A stretch of 64,000 nt of DNA from Bacteroidota bacterium. Lineage in GTDB: Bacteria; Bacteroidota; Rhodothermia; Rhodothermales; UBA10348. Where the stretch lies: NCBI GenBank assembly GCA_029262855.1, contig JAJCYP010000114.1, positions 1 through 64,000 of the forward strand, written 5' to 3'. The position numbers and the translations under genes were made by a program. Position 1 is the stretch's first letter; each line of letters starts with the position of its first letter. The notes under the pieces are model-generated. The model had not been told where the DNA came from. It ran no database searches and was given only the letters and a program-made list of their open reading frames with translations. This document shows, piece by piece, positions 37,800 through 47,520 of this stretch.

Positions 37800-40700
37800 A
37801 TGAATCGTCTAATCTGTATCTGGGCCGTCCTGATCTTCGTCACCGATGGCGCACAGGCGCAAGTGGCTACGGCGAAATGGGCGTTGGATTCTATGACTCT
37901 GCAGACGGCGGTGACATCGGGCGCCCTTACGGCCTCGGATGAAATCATCAGCGGTGGGAATGCGCCGACCGTATCGGTGTTTGACTATCAGGCAACAGGT
38001 CAACGCCTCAATGCCGGCCAGGGCGGAACCTGGTTAGCCGGTCAGGAAGACTTGACGCGGTTCCTCGAGTTTAACGCGGCGCCGACGACCGGAAATACGC
38101 TGATCGTGACCAGCGTCTCGTTCGAGTACGGAGCGGCGGGTCTCGACGGACATGTCGTCTCAAACGTTTGGGTGTCCAAAGACAACTGGGTCTCGAGGAC
38201 TCAACTCAACGGGCCAGTTCTCGGGTACCCGGGGTCAGGCATGAATGTTTTTTCGCAAAACACGAGCATCAACGTCGCGCAGGGGGACCATTTCTCCCTG
38301 AGGATCTACCCCTTTGCGATTCTCGATCAGCGTCCGGGAAGCCCCCAGTTTGCCGTGCACAATACGGTCGTGATCAGCGGCACTACACAGCCCGAATTGA
38401 TTGGCAGTTGCGTGCCTGCGCCAGCGGGCTTGGTCGGATGGTGGCCCCTGGATAATTTCGGGAATGACCTTTCGCCTTACCAGAACCCTGGGTCGCTCCA
38501 AGGAGCGGCGGCCTATGCTGCCGGCGAAGTTGATGACGCTATCAGCCTTGCAAACGTGGCTGACTACGTGACCGTGAACGATGCGCCCGAACTTAACTTC
38601 GTTGCCGGCCAGAGCTTCTCGATGGATGTGTGGGTCAAGACCGACGATGCCGCCGGTTGGTTGATCGGAAACGCCGCGGATGGGGCAGTCATACTTCACA
38701 AACAGATTTACTCCCCTGGTGGTAACTACGGCTATGCGCTCCAGATCGTGAATGGTCGGCCGTACTTTCAGATGGCGACCGGTAGTGGCTTTGCGGCCCT
38801 CCACTCGAACCACCAGATCGAAGACGGCCTGTGGCATTTCATTGCCGTGACCGTTGATCGGTCGGGAGGTGCAACGGGCGGGAAAATCTACGTTGACAAT
38901 TTCCCGGCCGAGACGTTTGACCCTACTCCGGCGTCAGGAACGCTCGCCAATCCTTCACCTCTGGCTATCGGGCAGCGGTTTCCCGCAGGTCCATATACAC
39001 AGAGCGCCTTTGGCGGACAGATTGATGAGGTAGAGCTCTTTGACGTGGATCTTGCCGCCAATGACGTCTCCTCGATATATACGGCCGGAGCCGCCGGCAA
39101 GTGCAAGGATGAAATCACCACCGGCACCATCGAGGGATTCAAGTTCAACGATGTCGATGAGGACGGCGAGTGGGATCAGGATGGCACCGAGGTAGGCCTG
39201 CCCGGTGTTACAATCGAGCTAGTTTCGTCAAGCCTGCTGACGCCGACCCAATCGGTGGAGACGGGAGCGGATGGTAGCTATACGTTCGTTGCATCGGCCG
39301 GTACGTTCACGGTGCAGGAAATAGCGCCGACCGGATCCATCCAGACAGCGCCGGTAGGAGGGACGTTCACGGTAACCGTTCCGTCAGCAATTCCGAATTC
39401 GGGTCTGAACTTTGGGAATCACCTGACCTGCAGTTCCCTGTGCAATGGCGATTTCGAAAACGACCAACTCGTTGCTCCTGGCGCGGTGGGCTTCTTCGAT
39501 GCGGATGACGTTCTTTGCTGGAATACGACGGCAACAGACAACCTCATCGAAGTATGGGGAGACGGATTTAACGGCATAACCTCCTATTCTGGTGGCCAGT
39601 TCGTGGAGGTGAATGCCCGCGAGACCAGCACGCTATATCAGACATTTTACGCGGTTCAGGGTAACTCGGTGACGATTTCCTGGGCCCACCGAGGACGCTA
39701 CACGAACCCGGACGTGATGGCGTTTGAAATTTGGTCGGTGGCTCCGAGTGCGTTGGTCGCTTCGTTTGGTCCGTATGTCGCGACCAGTGCCGCTTGGGTA
39801 CCTCACAGCGAAACGTATACGTTCGGGATCACAGGAGAGATGGAATTGAGATTCAAATCCGTCTCCTCAAACGGAGGCCAACTGAATCCGGACGGAGGCA
39901 ATTTTCTGGATGCGGTGGCCATCAGCTGTCCATCAGAAATTTGCGGGCTGAAATTCAACGACGCCGACGGAGACGGTTTTCAGGTGGGTCCGCTCGAGAT
40001 CGGCATTCCCAATTGGACCTTCAATCTGACGGGCGCGGCCACCGAAACGACCATGACGGATCCGGACGGCGGCTTCTGTTTCAGCGAACTCGCGCCGGGC
40101 AAGTACTTCCTGGCCGAAGCGCAGGTCGACGGATGGATCCAGACGGTGCCGTTGGCACCGGAGACGTATGAGATCGATGTCGTACCAGACACGACGATGG
40201 CGGGTTACGTATTCGGCAACATGGCCGAGCCGGCTAATTCAACCGGTTCGATCTGCGGCGTGAAGTTCAACGATTCGAACGGTAACGGCGATCAGGACGA
40301 TGGAGAATTGGGTCTGGGAGGCTGGACGATCGAATTGGGCGGTTCCGCCACAGGCACAGGAACCGAGGTCACCAAGGAAGATGGGTCCTATTGCTTCACC
40401 GACCTGGAAGCGGGTGTTTACGTCCTTTCTGAGGTGAACCAGGAGGGCTGGGTCCAGAGGTTCCCGGCGCTCCCGGGTACGCACGAGGTCACGCTGGAGT
40501 CGGGAGTCGACCTGGAAGGCATCGATTTCGGCAACCAGGAAATCCTAGGAATGTGCTATGCAATAGAGCGCGTTGGGATGTTTGGATGGTGGAACGCTCA
40601 AGGACATGCGAATGATGTATCTGGTCATGGGAATGATGCGACATTTAGCGGCTCCTATGCCCAAGGATTGGTGGGGCAAGCGTTCGCAGTCAATGCGCCT

Positions 40701-43058
40701 GGCGATATCGCAGTTGTCCCCCACTCGCCGACGTTTGACCTGCCTGGTGGTCAGGACTTTGCCTTCGACTTATGGTTCAAAACCGATTTCCAGGGCCTAC
40801 AATATCTTGTGTCCAAGTACGACAGCCAGATCAATGGGAATGGATTTCGCATGTTACTTGATGGTGCAGGTATACTCAGCATCACGATCGCCGGCCCAGG
40901 CGTAAACGCCAACCTGTCATCGGGTATTGGCCTGAATGATGGTGTGTGGCACTTCGCGTCGGTGTCGGTGGATCGCGACTCGCCTACCGGATTCAGGCTC
41001 AAGGTAGATGCGCTCCCGACCGTGGCTGTCACTCCAATGGCCTGGCAACTCATTTCGCTAAGTACCCCAACGACGTTTCAAATCGGAGGCAGCACCGAGT
41101 CCGCGGCCAGGACCCATTTCAGAGGTCTTCTCGACGAGGTCGAATACTTCACTCGCGCTGTCGGAGATGAAGAGTTCGAGGCAATTTTCGAGGCTGGGGC
41201 GAGCGGGAAGTGTCCGTTTGAACCGGGCGATGGTAGTTGCGACGAGAAGGTTACGACGCTCTCTGTGAATACGGGTTACGACCATCCATCCTCGACTACC
41301 TATTCGGCTGGCACCCACGACGCTTTCTGGTCAATTACCGCAGATCCCGACGGAGGCCAAACCACGCCGCGTCCGGCAACGGTTACTGCCCCATACGTCA
41401 TGTGGGCCGGAGCGCAAACTAATTCCGTTTGGATCGCCCCCGCCGAAGTGCTGCCCGACCCAGCTAGTCCGCCTGATCAATACCAGGCGGCCGTCGGGGT
41501 GGGACTCTATGAATACACACTCGAGTTCTGCATCGTGGGAGAGGCAGCAGAGACCTTGGAATTCAACCTTGGGGTGCTTTCCGACAACGATGCGGAGCTG
41601 ATCCTGTACGACACCCAGGGGTTGCCGCATCCGATCGGGTCAGTACCGGCCAGTCCCAATCCCTTCGCCGCGCCGCCGACGCCGGTTGTGGCAGTACTCC
41701 CTGGCAACTGGGTGGCCGGCACGTACCGTTTGGTCGTAGAGGTGACCAACGATGGGCTACCGAAGGACTTCACCGGTCTCAATATCTCGGGTACCATCAG
41801 CGGCGGAAACCTGTTCATGCAGAAGCACGAGTGCTGCAATTCCGATGGTCACATTACCGGCACGAAGTACATCGACTACGACGGTGATGGGGAATACGGG
41901 GAGCCAGACGTCATGGGTGGAGTGACTATCCACGCCAAGAATACCCAGACTGGGCAAATCTACACCTTCATCACGGATACCTACGGCAACTACTACTTTG
42001 AGGTGCCGCCCGGAACCTATGTCGTGACCGAAGAGGAGCCTGATGGCTTCAGCCAATCGATCCCGACGTCGGGCTCCTACGAGATCACCGTGGGACCGGG
42101 CGGAATGGCCTCGGATATCGATTTCGTCAACACGCCGATTCCATGTCTGAGTGCAGAGGGAACGTGGCTCTGTGATACGCAAGGACGTGCCTACCTGCAA
42201 CTGACCGTCACGAACAACACCATCGTCCCGGTATACTCCATCGAAGTTGCAAGTCTGACGTCGGGTGTGACGGCAGCGTTGGGCGGTACGTCGCCTCCTT
42301 ATCCGATTGTACCGGGAGGGCAGGTTCTACTCAACGTTTACGTTACCGGGCTAGCTCCGGAAGATGCCGTTCAAATCAGGATCGACATGAGTGGCCAGCC
42401 GGATATTACCGGCCTGTCCGAGAAGTGCTGTACCCAGACGGTGAGTTTCGAGTTGCCAGGTGGATTCCGATGCCCATACGTCATCTACGGACAAGTCAAA
42501 TTTGACGGGGTCATCGACGACTCGTCGCCGACGGAATGGGTTGTTCGGGCGAGTGGGGCCGGTGATGCACCACGGACGTCCGTGACGGGTGACAAGGGCG
42601 AATATTCGCTGCAAGGACTTATGGCGGGTCAGTACACGGTTTCTGTCGACCAGCAGCGAGGGTTTAGAACGATGAGCCCCGATATGGGCGCATTCGTCGT
42701 AGACCTGGATGCGCGAAATCCTGAAGTCATGCTTGATTTCACCGTGTCGATTGATGCGAGCCAAACGGCCACAGAGGAGGGCGGGGACATTCCGACCGAA
42801 TACTCCCTTGACGTCAATTACCCGAACCCGTTCAACCCAACCACGCAGATCTCGTATCAGCTGCCCGAGGGTTCACAGGTACAGATTGTGGTCTATGATA
42901 TGCTCGGGCGTGTCGTAGAAACGCTGGTCGATACCGCACAGCCAGCCGGGACGTTTACGGTGTCGTTCGATGCCGGTGATCTGCCCAGCGGGCTGTACCT
43001 CTATCGTATCACCGCCGGATCGTTCGTCCAGTCCCGCAAGATGATCCTGATGAAGTGA
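37800..43058 (+). CDS. Giant T9SS-exported protein with two LamG-like and SdrD B-like repeats
   Basis: ORF called from 37791; signal peptide; LamG-like GLVGWWPLDN...IDEVELFD and FGWWNAQ...LDEVEYFT; GxKFNDxDxDG B-like repeats; C-terminus DVNYPNPFNPTTQISYQLP...RKMILMK. Confidence 0.87.
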   Translation: MNRLICIWAVLIFVTDGAQAQVATAKWALDSMTLQTAVTSGALTASDEIISGGNAPTVSVFDYQATGQRLNAGQGGTWLAGQEDLTRFLEFNAAPTTGNTLIVTSVSFEYGAAGLDGHVVSNVWVSKDNWVSRTQLNGPVLGYPGSGMNVFSQNTSINVAQGDHFSLRIYPFAILDQRPGSPQFAVHNTVVISGTTQPELIGSCVPAPAGLVGWWPLDNFGNDLSPYQNPGSLQGAAAYAAGEVDDAISLANVADYVTVNDAPELNFVAGQSFSMDVWVKTDDAAGWLIGNAADGAVILHKQIYSPGGNYGYALQIVNGRPYFQMATGSGFAALHSNHQIEDGLWHFIAVTVDRSGGATGGKIYVDNFPAETFDPTPASGTLANPSPLAIGQRFPAGPYTQSAFGGQIDEVELFDVDLAANDVSSIYTAGAAGKCKDEITTGTIEGFKFNDVDEDGEWDQDGTEVGLPGVTIELVSSSLLTPTQSVETGADGSYTFVASAGTFTVQEIAPTGSIQTAPVGGTFTVTVPSAIPNSGLNFGNHLTCSSLCNGDFENDQLVAPGAVGFFDADDVLCWNTTATDNLIEVWGDGFNGITSYSGGQFVEVNARETSTLYQTFYAVQGNSVTISWAHRGRYTNPDVMAFEIWSVAPSALVASFGPYVATSAAWVPHSETYTFGITGEMELRFKSVSSNGGQLNPDGGNFLDAVAISCPSEICGLKFNDADGDGFQVGPLEIGIPNWTFNLTGAATETTMTDPDGGFCFSELAPGKYFLAEAQVDGWIQTVPLAPETYEIDVVPDTTMAGYVFGNMAEPANSTGSICGVKFNDSNGNGDQDDGELGLGGWTIELGGSATGTGTEVTKEDGSYCFTDLEAGVYVLSEVNQEGWVQRFPALPGTHEVTLESGVDLEGIDFGNQEILGMCYAIERVGMFGWWNAQGHANDVSGHGNDATFSGSYAQGLVGQAFAVNAPGDIAVVPHSPTFDLPGGQDFAFDLWFKTDFQGLQYLVSKYDSQINGNGFRMLLDGAGILSITIAGPGVNANLSSGIGLNDGVWHFASVSVDRDSPTGFRLKVDALPTVAVTPMAWQLISLSTPTTFQIGGSTESAARTHFRGLLDEVEYFTRAVGDEEFEAIFEAGASGKCPFEPGDGSCDEKVTTLSVNTGYDHPSSTTYSAGTHDAFWSITADPDGGQTTPRPATVTAPYVMWAGAQTNSVWIAPAEVLPDPASPPDQYQAAVGVGLYEYTLEFCIVGEAAETLEFNLGVLSDNDAELILYDTQGLPHPIGSVPASPNPFAAPPTPVVAVLPGNWVAGTYRLVVEVTNDGLPKDFTGLNISGTISGGNLFMQKHECCNSDGHITGTKYIDYDGDGEYGEPDVMGGVTIHAKNTQTGQIYTFITDTYGNYYFEVPPGTYVVTEEEPDGFSQSIPTSGSYEITVGPGGMASDIDFVNTPIPCLSAEGTWLCDTQGRAYLQLTVTNNTIVPVYSIEVASLTSGVTAALGGTSPPYPIVPGGQVLLNVYVTGLAPEDAVQIRIDMSGQPDITGLSEKCCTQTVSFELPGGFRCPYVIYGQVKFDGVIDDSSPTEWVVRASGAGDAPRTSVTGDKGEYSLQGLMAGQYTVSVDQQRGFRTMSPDMGAFVVDLDARNPEVMLDFTVSIDASQTATEEGGDIPTEYSLDVNYPNPFNPTTQISYQLPEGSQVQIVVYDMLGRVVETLVDTAQPAGTFTVSFDAGDLPSGLYLYRITAGSFVQSRKMILMK

Positions 43059-43128
43059 TGCGGTAGGACGCCTGGTATTGACGCGAAGCGGGATACTGTA
43101 GATGTGGCCTTCCCGGGTTGCCCCCTCA

Positions 43129-43215
43129 TGGTGCGAAAGGGGGGACTCGAACCCCCACGTCCTTACGGACACTAGATCCTAAATCTAGCGCGTCTACCAA
43201 TTCCGCCACTCTCGC
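43129..43215 (-). tRNA. tRNA-Leu (anticodon UAG), CCA encoded
   Basis: Minus strand GCGAGAGTGGCGGAATTGGTAGACGCGCTAGATTTAGGATCTAGTGTCCGTAAGGACGTGGGGGTTCGAGTCCCCCCTTTCGCACCA; loop TTTAGGA; long variable arm. Confidence 0.95.
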
Positions 43216-43359
43216 AAGGCCGCAAATATAGCATTCTCTCCACAATGCACGTCTGAACAAATCGTGGAGTTGTTGGGGGGACCGGGGTTGTGTCGCGTGT
43301 GAATGGTGGAACCGCCCCAAACAGCCCCGGTTTGCTGAGCACTCCAACGACGCGACTCT

Positions 43360-44253
43360 ATGAAGAGAATTCCGGCGCTTCTATTCCTTGTCCTCTCGGC
43401 TGTCCTCAGCGCACCGGCCGTGGCACAGGAATCGGATGAGGTGCCAGCGTCATTGGCCGGCCCGGCGCTGTTCAGAGTCGGGGATTGCGTGGCGTTCTTC
43501 GTGTCGGACAGTGGGCTCGCCCTGACCACGCGATCCTGCGTCAGCGCGGCCGTGTCGGATGAGGCCACCGCGGGAATGGAGCTTGACCTTTCCATCGACA
43601 GCCCCTTCCTGAACGGATTCGATGGACTCTCGCTGCATTTTGTCTCCGCGCCTCCGGCCGCTGTGGCTGAGTTTGGTGTCGATGCAGTCTTCCCCAGCCG
43701 TCGCTTGGATTTTGCCTTTGTCCGCGTCAACCGGGAGGGGACCGGGCTCAAGACGGAGCGATTTCTGCCCATGGCTCCCTCAGGCCTTGAGGGCCTTCCG
43801 GACCTGCGCGTTCTTGGGTTCGAGTCGGCGGCGGACTCCGCGAGGGTTCGGAGCACGCAGGTAACTCCGAAGGGCTTCGAGTACGGCGGAAGAGTGGTGC
43901 CGTCGTCAACCAGTCTGTTTGACCTCATGGATGCCCACCACGGCGGCGGGGGCCTTCCGGGTCAAACGCTGCCTGGCCCGTGGAGTACTATTGAAAGCGA
44001 AAAGCTGCATGCCAAGCTTAACATGGCTCTGGAGGTGGAAGGCACGGTGCAGAACGGCTCGCCTCTGGTGACCGAGCACTTTGAAGTGGCGGGGCTTGTC
44101 TTCGGCCAGACAGGCCCCGGGCCACCGCCCAGAAGTTTGGCGGTGTCTATCTCCGCCATTCAGGCAGCGCTGAACCAATGGCTGGAGGGGTCTGCAATCC
44201 TCTCCGAATTGCGTTTGGGTACACGTACTACCAAGTCAGGAATCGAACGATGA
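43360..44253 (+). CDS. S46/trypsin-like degenerate peptidase homologue (predicted pseudoprotease)
   Basis: 297 aa, signal peptide; DCVAFFVSDSGLALTTRSCVS aligns by eye to S46 SYCSASFVSGEGLVMTNHHCAR; LDFAFVRV aligns to LDMSFFRAY; VQNGSPLVTEHFEVAGLVFGQ aligns to GGNSGSPLVNRDLEVVGLIFDS. Confidence 0.6.
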   Translation: MKRIPALLFLVLSAVLSAPAVAQESDEVPASLAGPALFRVGDCVAFFVSDSGLALTTRSCVSAAVSDEATAGMELDLSIDSPFLNGFDGLSLHFVSAPPAAVAEFGVDAVFPSRRLDFAFVRVNREGTGLKTERFLPMAPSGLEGLPDLRVLGFESAADSARVRSTQVTPKGFEYGGRVVPSSTSLFDLMDAHHGGGGLPGQTLPGPWSTIESEKLHAKLNMALEVEGTVQNGSPLVTEHFEVAGLVFGQTGPGPPPRSLAVSISAIQAALNQWLEGSAILSELRLGTRTTKSGIER

Positions 44254-46475
44254 GTCGAGTTTTCAGAGCTGGTTGGTCGCTGATCTTTGTCCTGGCAGCC
44301 TGCGCGCCCCCCGTGCAGATTGTCCCGGTTACAACGGCTCCCGTCAGGCCGGCGGTTCGCACCGAGGCCGAGGTTACGCCCGCGGCGCCCCGGGTCAATC
44401 CCTACGCCGGAATCGAAACGGGTCGATTCGACTCGGGCAAGATGTGGACGTTTGACAACCCCCCGACGGCGTACTTCGGGGAGGAGTACGGGCTGGATGC
44501 TGATTCCGCCTGGTTCGCCCGCGCCCGGGCAGCGGCTCTTCGATTCAGTTCGTATTGCTCAGCCAGTTTTGTCTCCGGTGAGGGCCTGGTCATGACCAAC
44601 CATCACTGCGCGAGGGAAAGCATAACCGAAGTTCAGGAGGACGGCGAGAACTTGCTGAAGGAAGGTTTCCTCGCATCCACCAGAGCCGATGAGCGAAAAG
44701 TAAAGGACCTGTACGTCGACAAGCTGGAGCTCATCCGGGATGTCACAGACGAGATCTATGCGGCCGACCGCAAGGACATGCCCGCCGGCGCCCGGGCCGC
44801 GGACCGGGATCGGCGGGCGACGGACCTTGGGACCAAGCTGACCAGGGAGGTCAAGGCCGCCGACTCGACCCGGTTCGTGGAGGTGGTCCCGCTCTACAAC
44901 GGCGCCCGCTACGCGGCCTACACCTTCAGGCGCTATGGCGACGTCCGGCTGGTCATGGCGCCGGAGCTGCAACTCGGTTTCTTTGGCGGCGACGCGGACA
45001 ACTTCACGTATCCGCGCTACAACCTCGACATGAGCTTCTTCCGAGCCTATGATGCCGCGGGGGCTCCTGTCGTGCCCGAGCATTTCTTCCCGTGGTCCTC
45101 CGCCGGTGCGTCCGTGGACGAGGCCGTATTCGTGGTAGGCAATGGCGGGAGCACGAGTCGTCTCAATACGGTCAGCCAACTCGAATATCTGCGCGACAAC
45201 GAGCTCCCGGTAACGGTCAATCTGCTCCGCACCCGATCCGCGGTGTTCGAGCAGTACATCGCAGAACACCCCGAGGAGGTGGAGGAATTCGACCTCGAGA
45301 ACGCCCACTTTTCCCTGCAAAACACGCTCAAGTCGCTCGAAGGTCAGTTGGCTGGACTGCAGTCTGACTGGCTGATCCCGCGCCGTGGGGCCGCCGAGGA
45401 GATGCTGAAGGCCCGCCTCGCCGAGTCGGACTCGCTGTCAAAAGCGTATCGGGGTCTGTTTCAGGAAATCACGGCCGTCCAGGGATCCAAGAAGGCCTCG
45501 ATCGGAACCGCTGGTGCCTTTGCCTTTTTTCTTCATCCTACGATGGGCTCCCGAATTCTTGCGCGGGCCATGTATGGGTATGTGTACACGCTGGTTCGCC
45601 AGCGGGGTGCGCCGCCGGAGCAGCGAAAAGAGATTCGAGACGAGGCTCTGGAGATCAAGAGCTTCCCGGCTGGCCTGGAAAAGGAGCTGATTACCCTTCG
45701 ACTTCAGGAATTGGAGAAAGCCCTGGGCAAGTCGGACGCGAGCATCAAGCGACTATTGGCGGGCCGAACTTCGGCAGAAGTGGCCTCGGCCATGGTGGAC
45801 AGCACGGTTCTGGGTGACTCGACGGCGTTCCGCAAGCTGCTTGACGACAACTACCTCTCGAGTGGCGATGCCACGGTCGAGCCTATCGAGGTAATTGGGC
45901 CGCTGTACTTCACCCAGAGTCAGCAGTTGTCCAGTTTTGAGGAGCGCGAAGACGGGTTGAATGCTCGTTTGGGTCGCGCCCGTTTTGCGGTCTACGGACA
46001 CGCAGTGGCACCGGACGCCACTTTCTCGCCGCGGATGTCCGATGGTGTTGTCAAGGGATATGAAGTGGGGACTACGCTGATTCCTCCGTTCACAACGTTT
46101 TTCGGCCTTTACGGGCGTTACCAGGCGTTGGGCCACCAAAAAGACTGGGCCCTGCCGGAACGCTGGATCGATCGGCCGGAGACGATGAACCTCGACATAC
46201 CGTTGAATCTGGTATCCACCAATGACATCACAGGCGGCAATTCAGGCTCCCCGCTGGTCAACCGGGACCTTGAGGTAGTCGGACTCATCTTCGATTCGAA
46301 CCTCGAGGCGCTGCCCAACGAATTTGTATACACCGACACCCGGGCGAGGGCCGTTTCGGTGGACAGTCGGGGGATTATCGAGGCGTTGAGAGAGATCTAT
46401 GGGGCGGCGGCGCTTGTCGAGGAAATCACCCGTGGCAAGTCGACAGGAACGGAGCGGAATGCGGTAGACGGCTAG
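44250..46475 (+). CDS. S46 family peptidase (dipeptidyl-peptidase 7/11-like)
   Basis: ORF called from 44178; MSRVFRAGWSL start overlaps upstream stop (ATGA). GKMWTFDNPPTAYF, GLVMTNHHCA, FFGGDADNFTYPRY, DITGGNSGSPLVN. Confidence 0.92.
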   Translation: MSRVFRAGWSLIFVLAACAPPVQIVPVTTAPVRPAVRTEAEVTPAAPRVNPYAGIETGRFDSGKMWTFDNPPTAYFGEEYGLDADSAWFARARAAALRFSSYCSASFVSGEGLVMTNHHCARESITEVQEDGENLLKEGFLASTRADERKVKDLYVDKLELIRDVTDEIYAADRKDMPAGARAADRDRRATDLGTKLTREVKAADSTRFVEVVPLYNGARYAAYTFRRYGDVRLVMAPELQLGFFGGDADNFTYPRYNLDMSFFRAYDAAGAPVVPEHFFPWSSAGASVDEAVFVVGNGGSTSRLNTVSQLEYLRDNELPVTVNLLRTRSAVFEQYIAEHPEEVEEFDLENAHFSLQNTLKSLEGQLAGLQSDWLIPRRGAAEEMLKARLAESDSLSKAYRGLFQEITAVQGSKKASIGTAGAFAFFLHPTMGSRILARAMYGYVYTLVRQRGAPPEQRKEIRDEALEIKSFPAGLEKELITLRLQELEKALGKSDASIKRLLAGRTSAEVASAMVDSTVLGDSTAFRKLLDDNYLSSGDATVEPIEVIGPLYFTQSQQLSSFEEREDGLNARLGRARFAVYGHAVAPDATFSPRMSDGVVKGYEVGTTLIPPFTTFFGLYGRYQALGHQKDWALPERWIDRPETMNLDIPLNLVSTNDITGGNSGSPLVNRDLEVVGLIFDSNLEALPNEFVYTDTRARAVSVDSRGIIEALREIYGAAALVEEITRGKSTGTERNAVDG

Positions 46476-47488
46476 CGGCCCTCGGGCCCGGCGTCGTGTG
46501 CGCTGCCGGGCCCGGCGTCGGGCAAGCTGCCAGGCGCGCCCGTGGCCCCGGTTCCACCGGCCAACACAGCCTCCATGGCGGGGACAACCCCGACCAGATC
46601 CCGGACGTCGCGAAAATGGGGCGCTCCCGGCCCGAGAACGGCCAGTGGCACCTCGTTGCGCGTGTGGGTCTTGACCGACAGGTCCTCCAAATTGCCGTGA
46701 TCCGAAGTGATGACGATGGTCAGTTCGGGAGGCCTCTCCGCCGCCAGATGACTGAAGAGAGCGTCCAGCTGCTGCAGGATCCTCCGAGCCATATCCCGGC
46801 TTCGGGCATGCCCTGCCTTGTCGGTCTGAAAGACCTCCATGAGCGTGAATCCGTGCGGGTCGGCAATAGAAAGGAGGCGGTCGCCCGCCGTTTGAGGCGA
46901 GACCACACTCACCGGCAAACCCAGGTCCGCCAGTCCCAAACCTGTCACGTCTGCCGCGATTCCATTTCCGGCCTCGAGGTCTTCAATCGTCCGGATGTGC
47001 ACAGCGGCATCGAGACACGCTCGAGTCGTGGTTGGCCAGCGGCCCGTTCGATTCACCCACTCAAAGAACCGCGGCGGGTACGCATTGGCAAACGCGACTC
47101 CGAGCTGCCGAAAACGCTGAAAGACGCTCTGATCACGAATGGTTTGACGCGTGGCCGAGTGGGGGTAGGGACCGTAATGTCGGCCGGCCAACTCGGCGCA
47201 GTTGACCCCGGTGAAGAGCGTCGCCTGACCGGTCCCTGACTGCGGGAGACCTTCGAGACCCAGGCAGGCATCGATGCCGGAGAAGTGAATCTGCGGACCC
47301 ACGCGCGCGGCACCGCGAACCCAGTCGGCACCTCCAGAGAGAGCACGAAAGCCCGGCCAACTGGCGGCCATGGGGTTGGTTGCGAAATCCATCGCCCCGA
47401 GGCCGACGCCGTCCAGGAAGACCATGAGAACGCGATTCGTCGCCACCGCTCCGGAATCAGTTGGGAGCTCCTCCGGTACATCAGACAT
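46472..47488 (-). CDS. Alkaline-phosphatase-superfamily metalloenzyme (phosphopentomutase/iPGM-like)
   Basis: VLMVFLDGVGLGAMDFATNP, LPQSGTGQATLFTG (active-site Thr), QTDKAGHARS, VITSDHGNLED. Confidence 0.82.
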   Translation of the reverse strand: MSDVPEELPTDSGAVATNRVLMVFLDGVGLGAMDFATNPMAASWPGFRALSGGADWVRGAARVGPQIHFSGIDACLGLEGLPQSGTGQATLFTGVNCAELAGRHYGPYPHSATRQTIRDQSVFQRFRQLGVAFANAYPPRFFEWVNRTGRWPTTTRACLDAAVHIRTIEDLEAGNGIAADVTGLGLADLGLPVSVVSPQTAGDRLLSIADPHGFTLMEVFQTDKAGHARSRDMARRILQQLDALFSHLAAERPPELTIVITSDHGNLEDLSVKTHTRNEVPLAVLGPGAPHFRDVRDLVGVVPAMEAVLAGGTGATGAPGSLPDAGPGSAHDAGPEGR

Positions 47489-47520
47489 CGGTCGTGAACC
47501 TGGGGAAGGGAAAACGTATC

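Noticed and set aside
43126-43347. ORF with AELVDALDLGSSVRKDVGVRVPPFAP
   Set aside because: Spurious translation of the tRNA-Leu gene.
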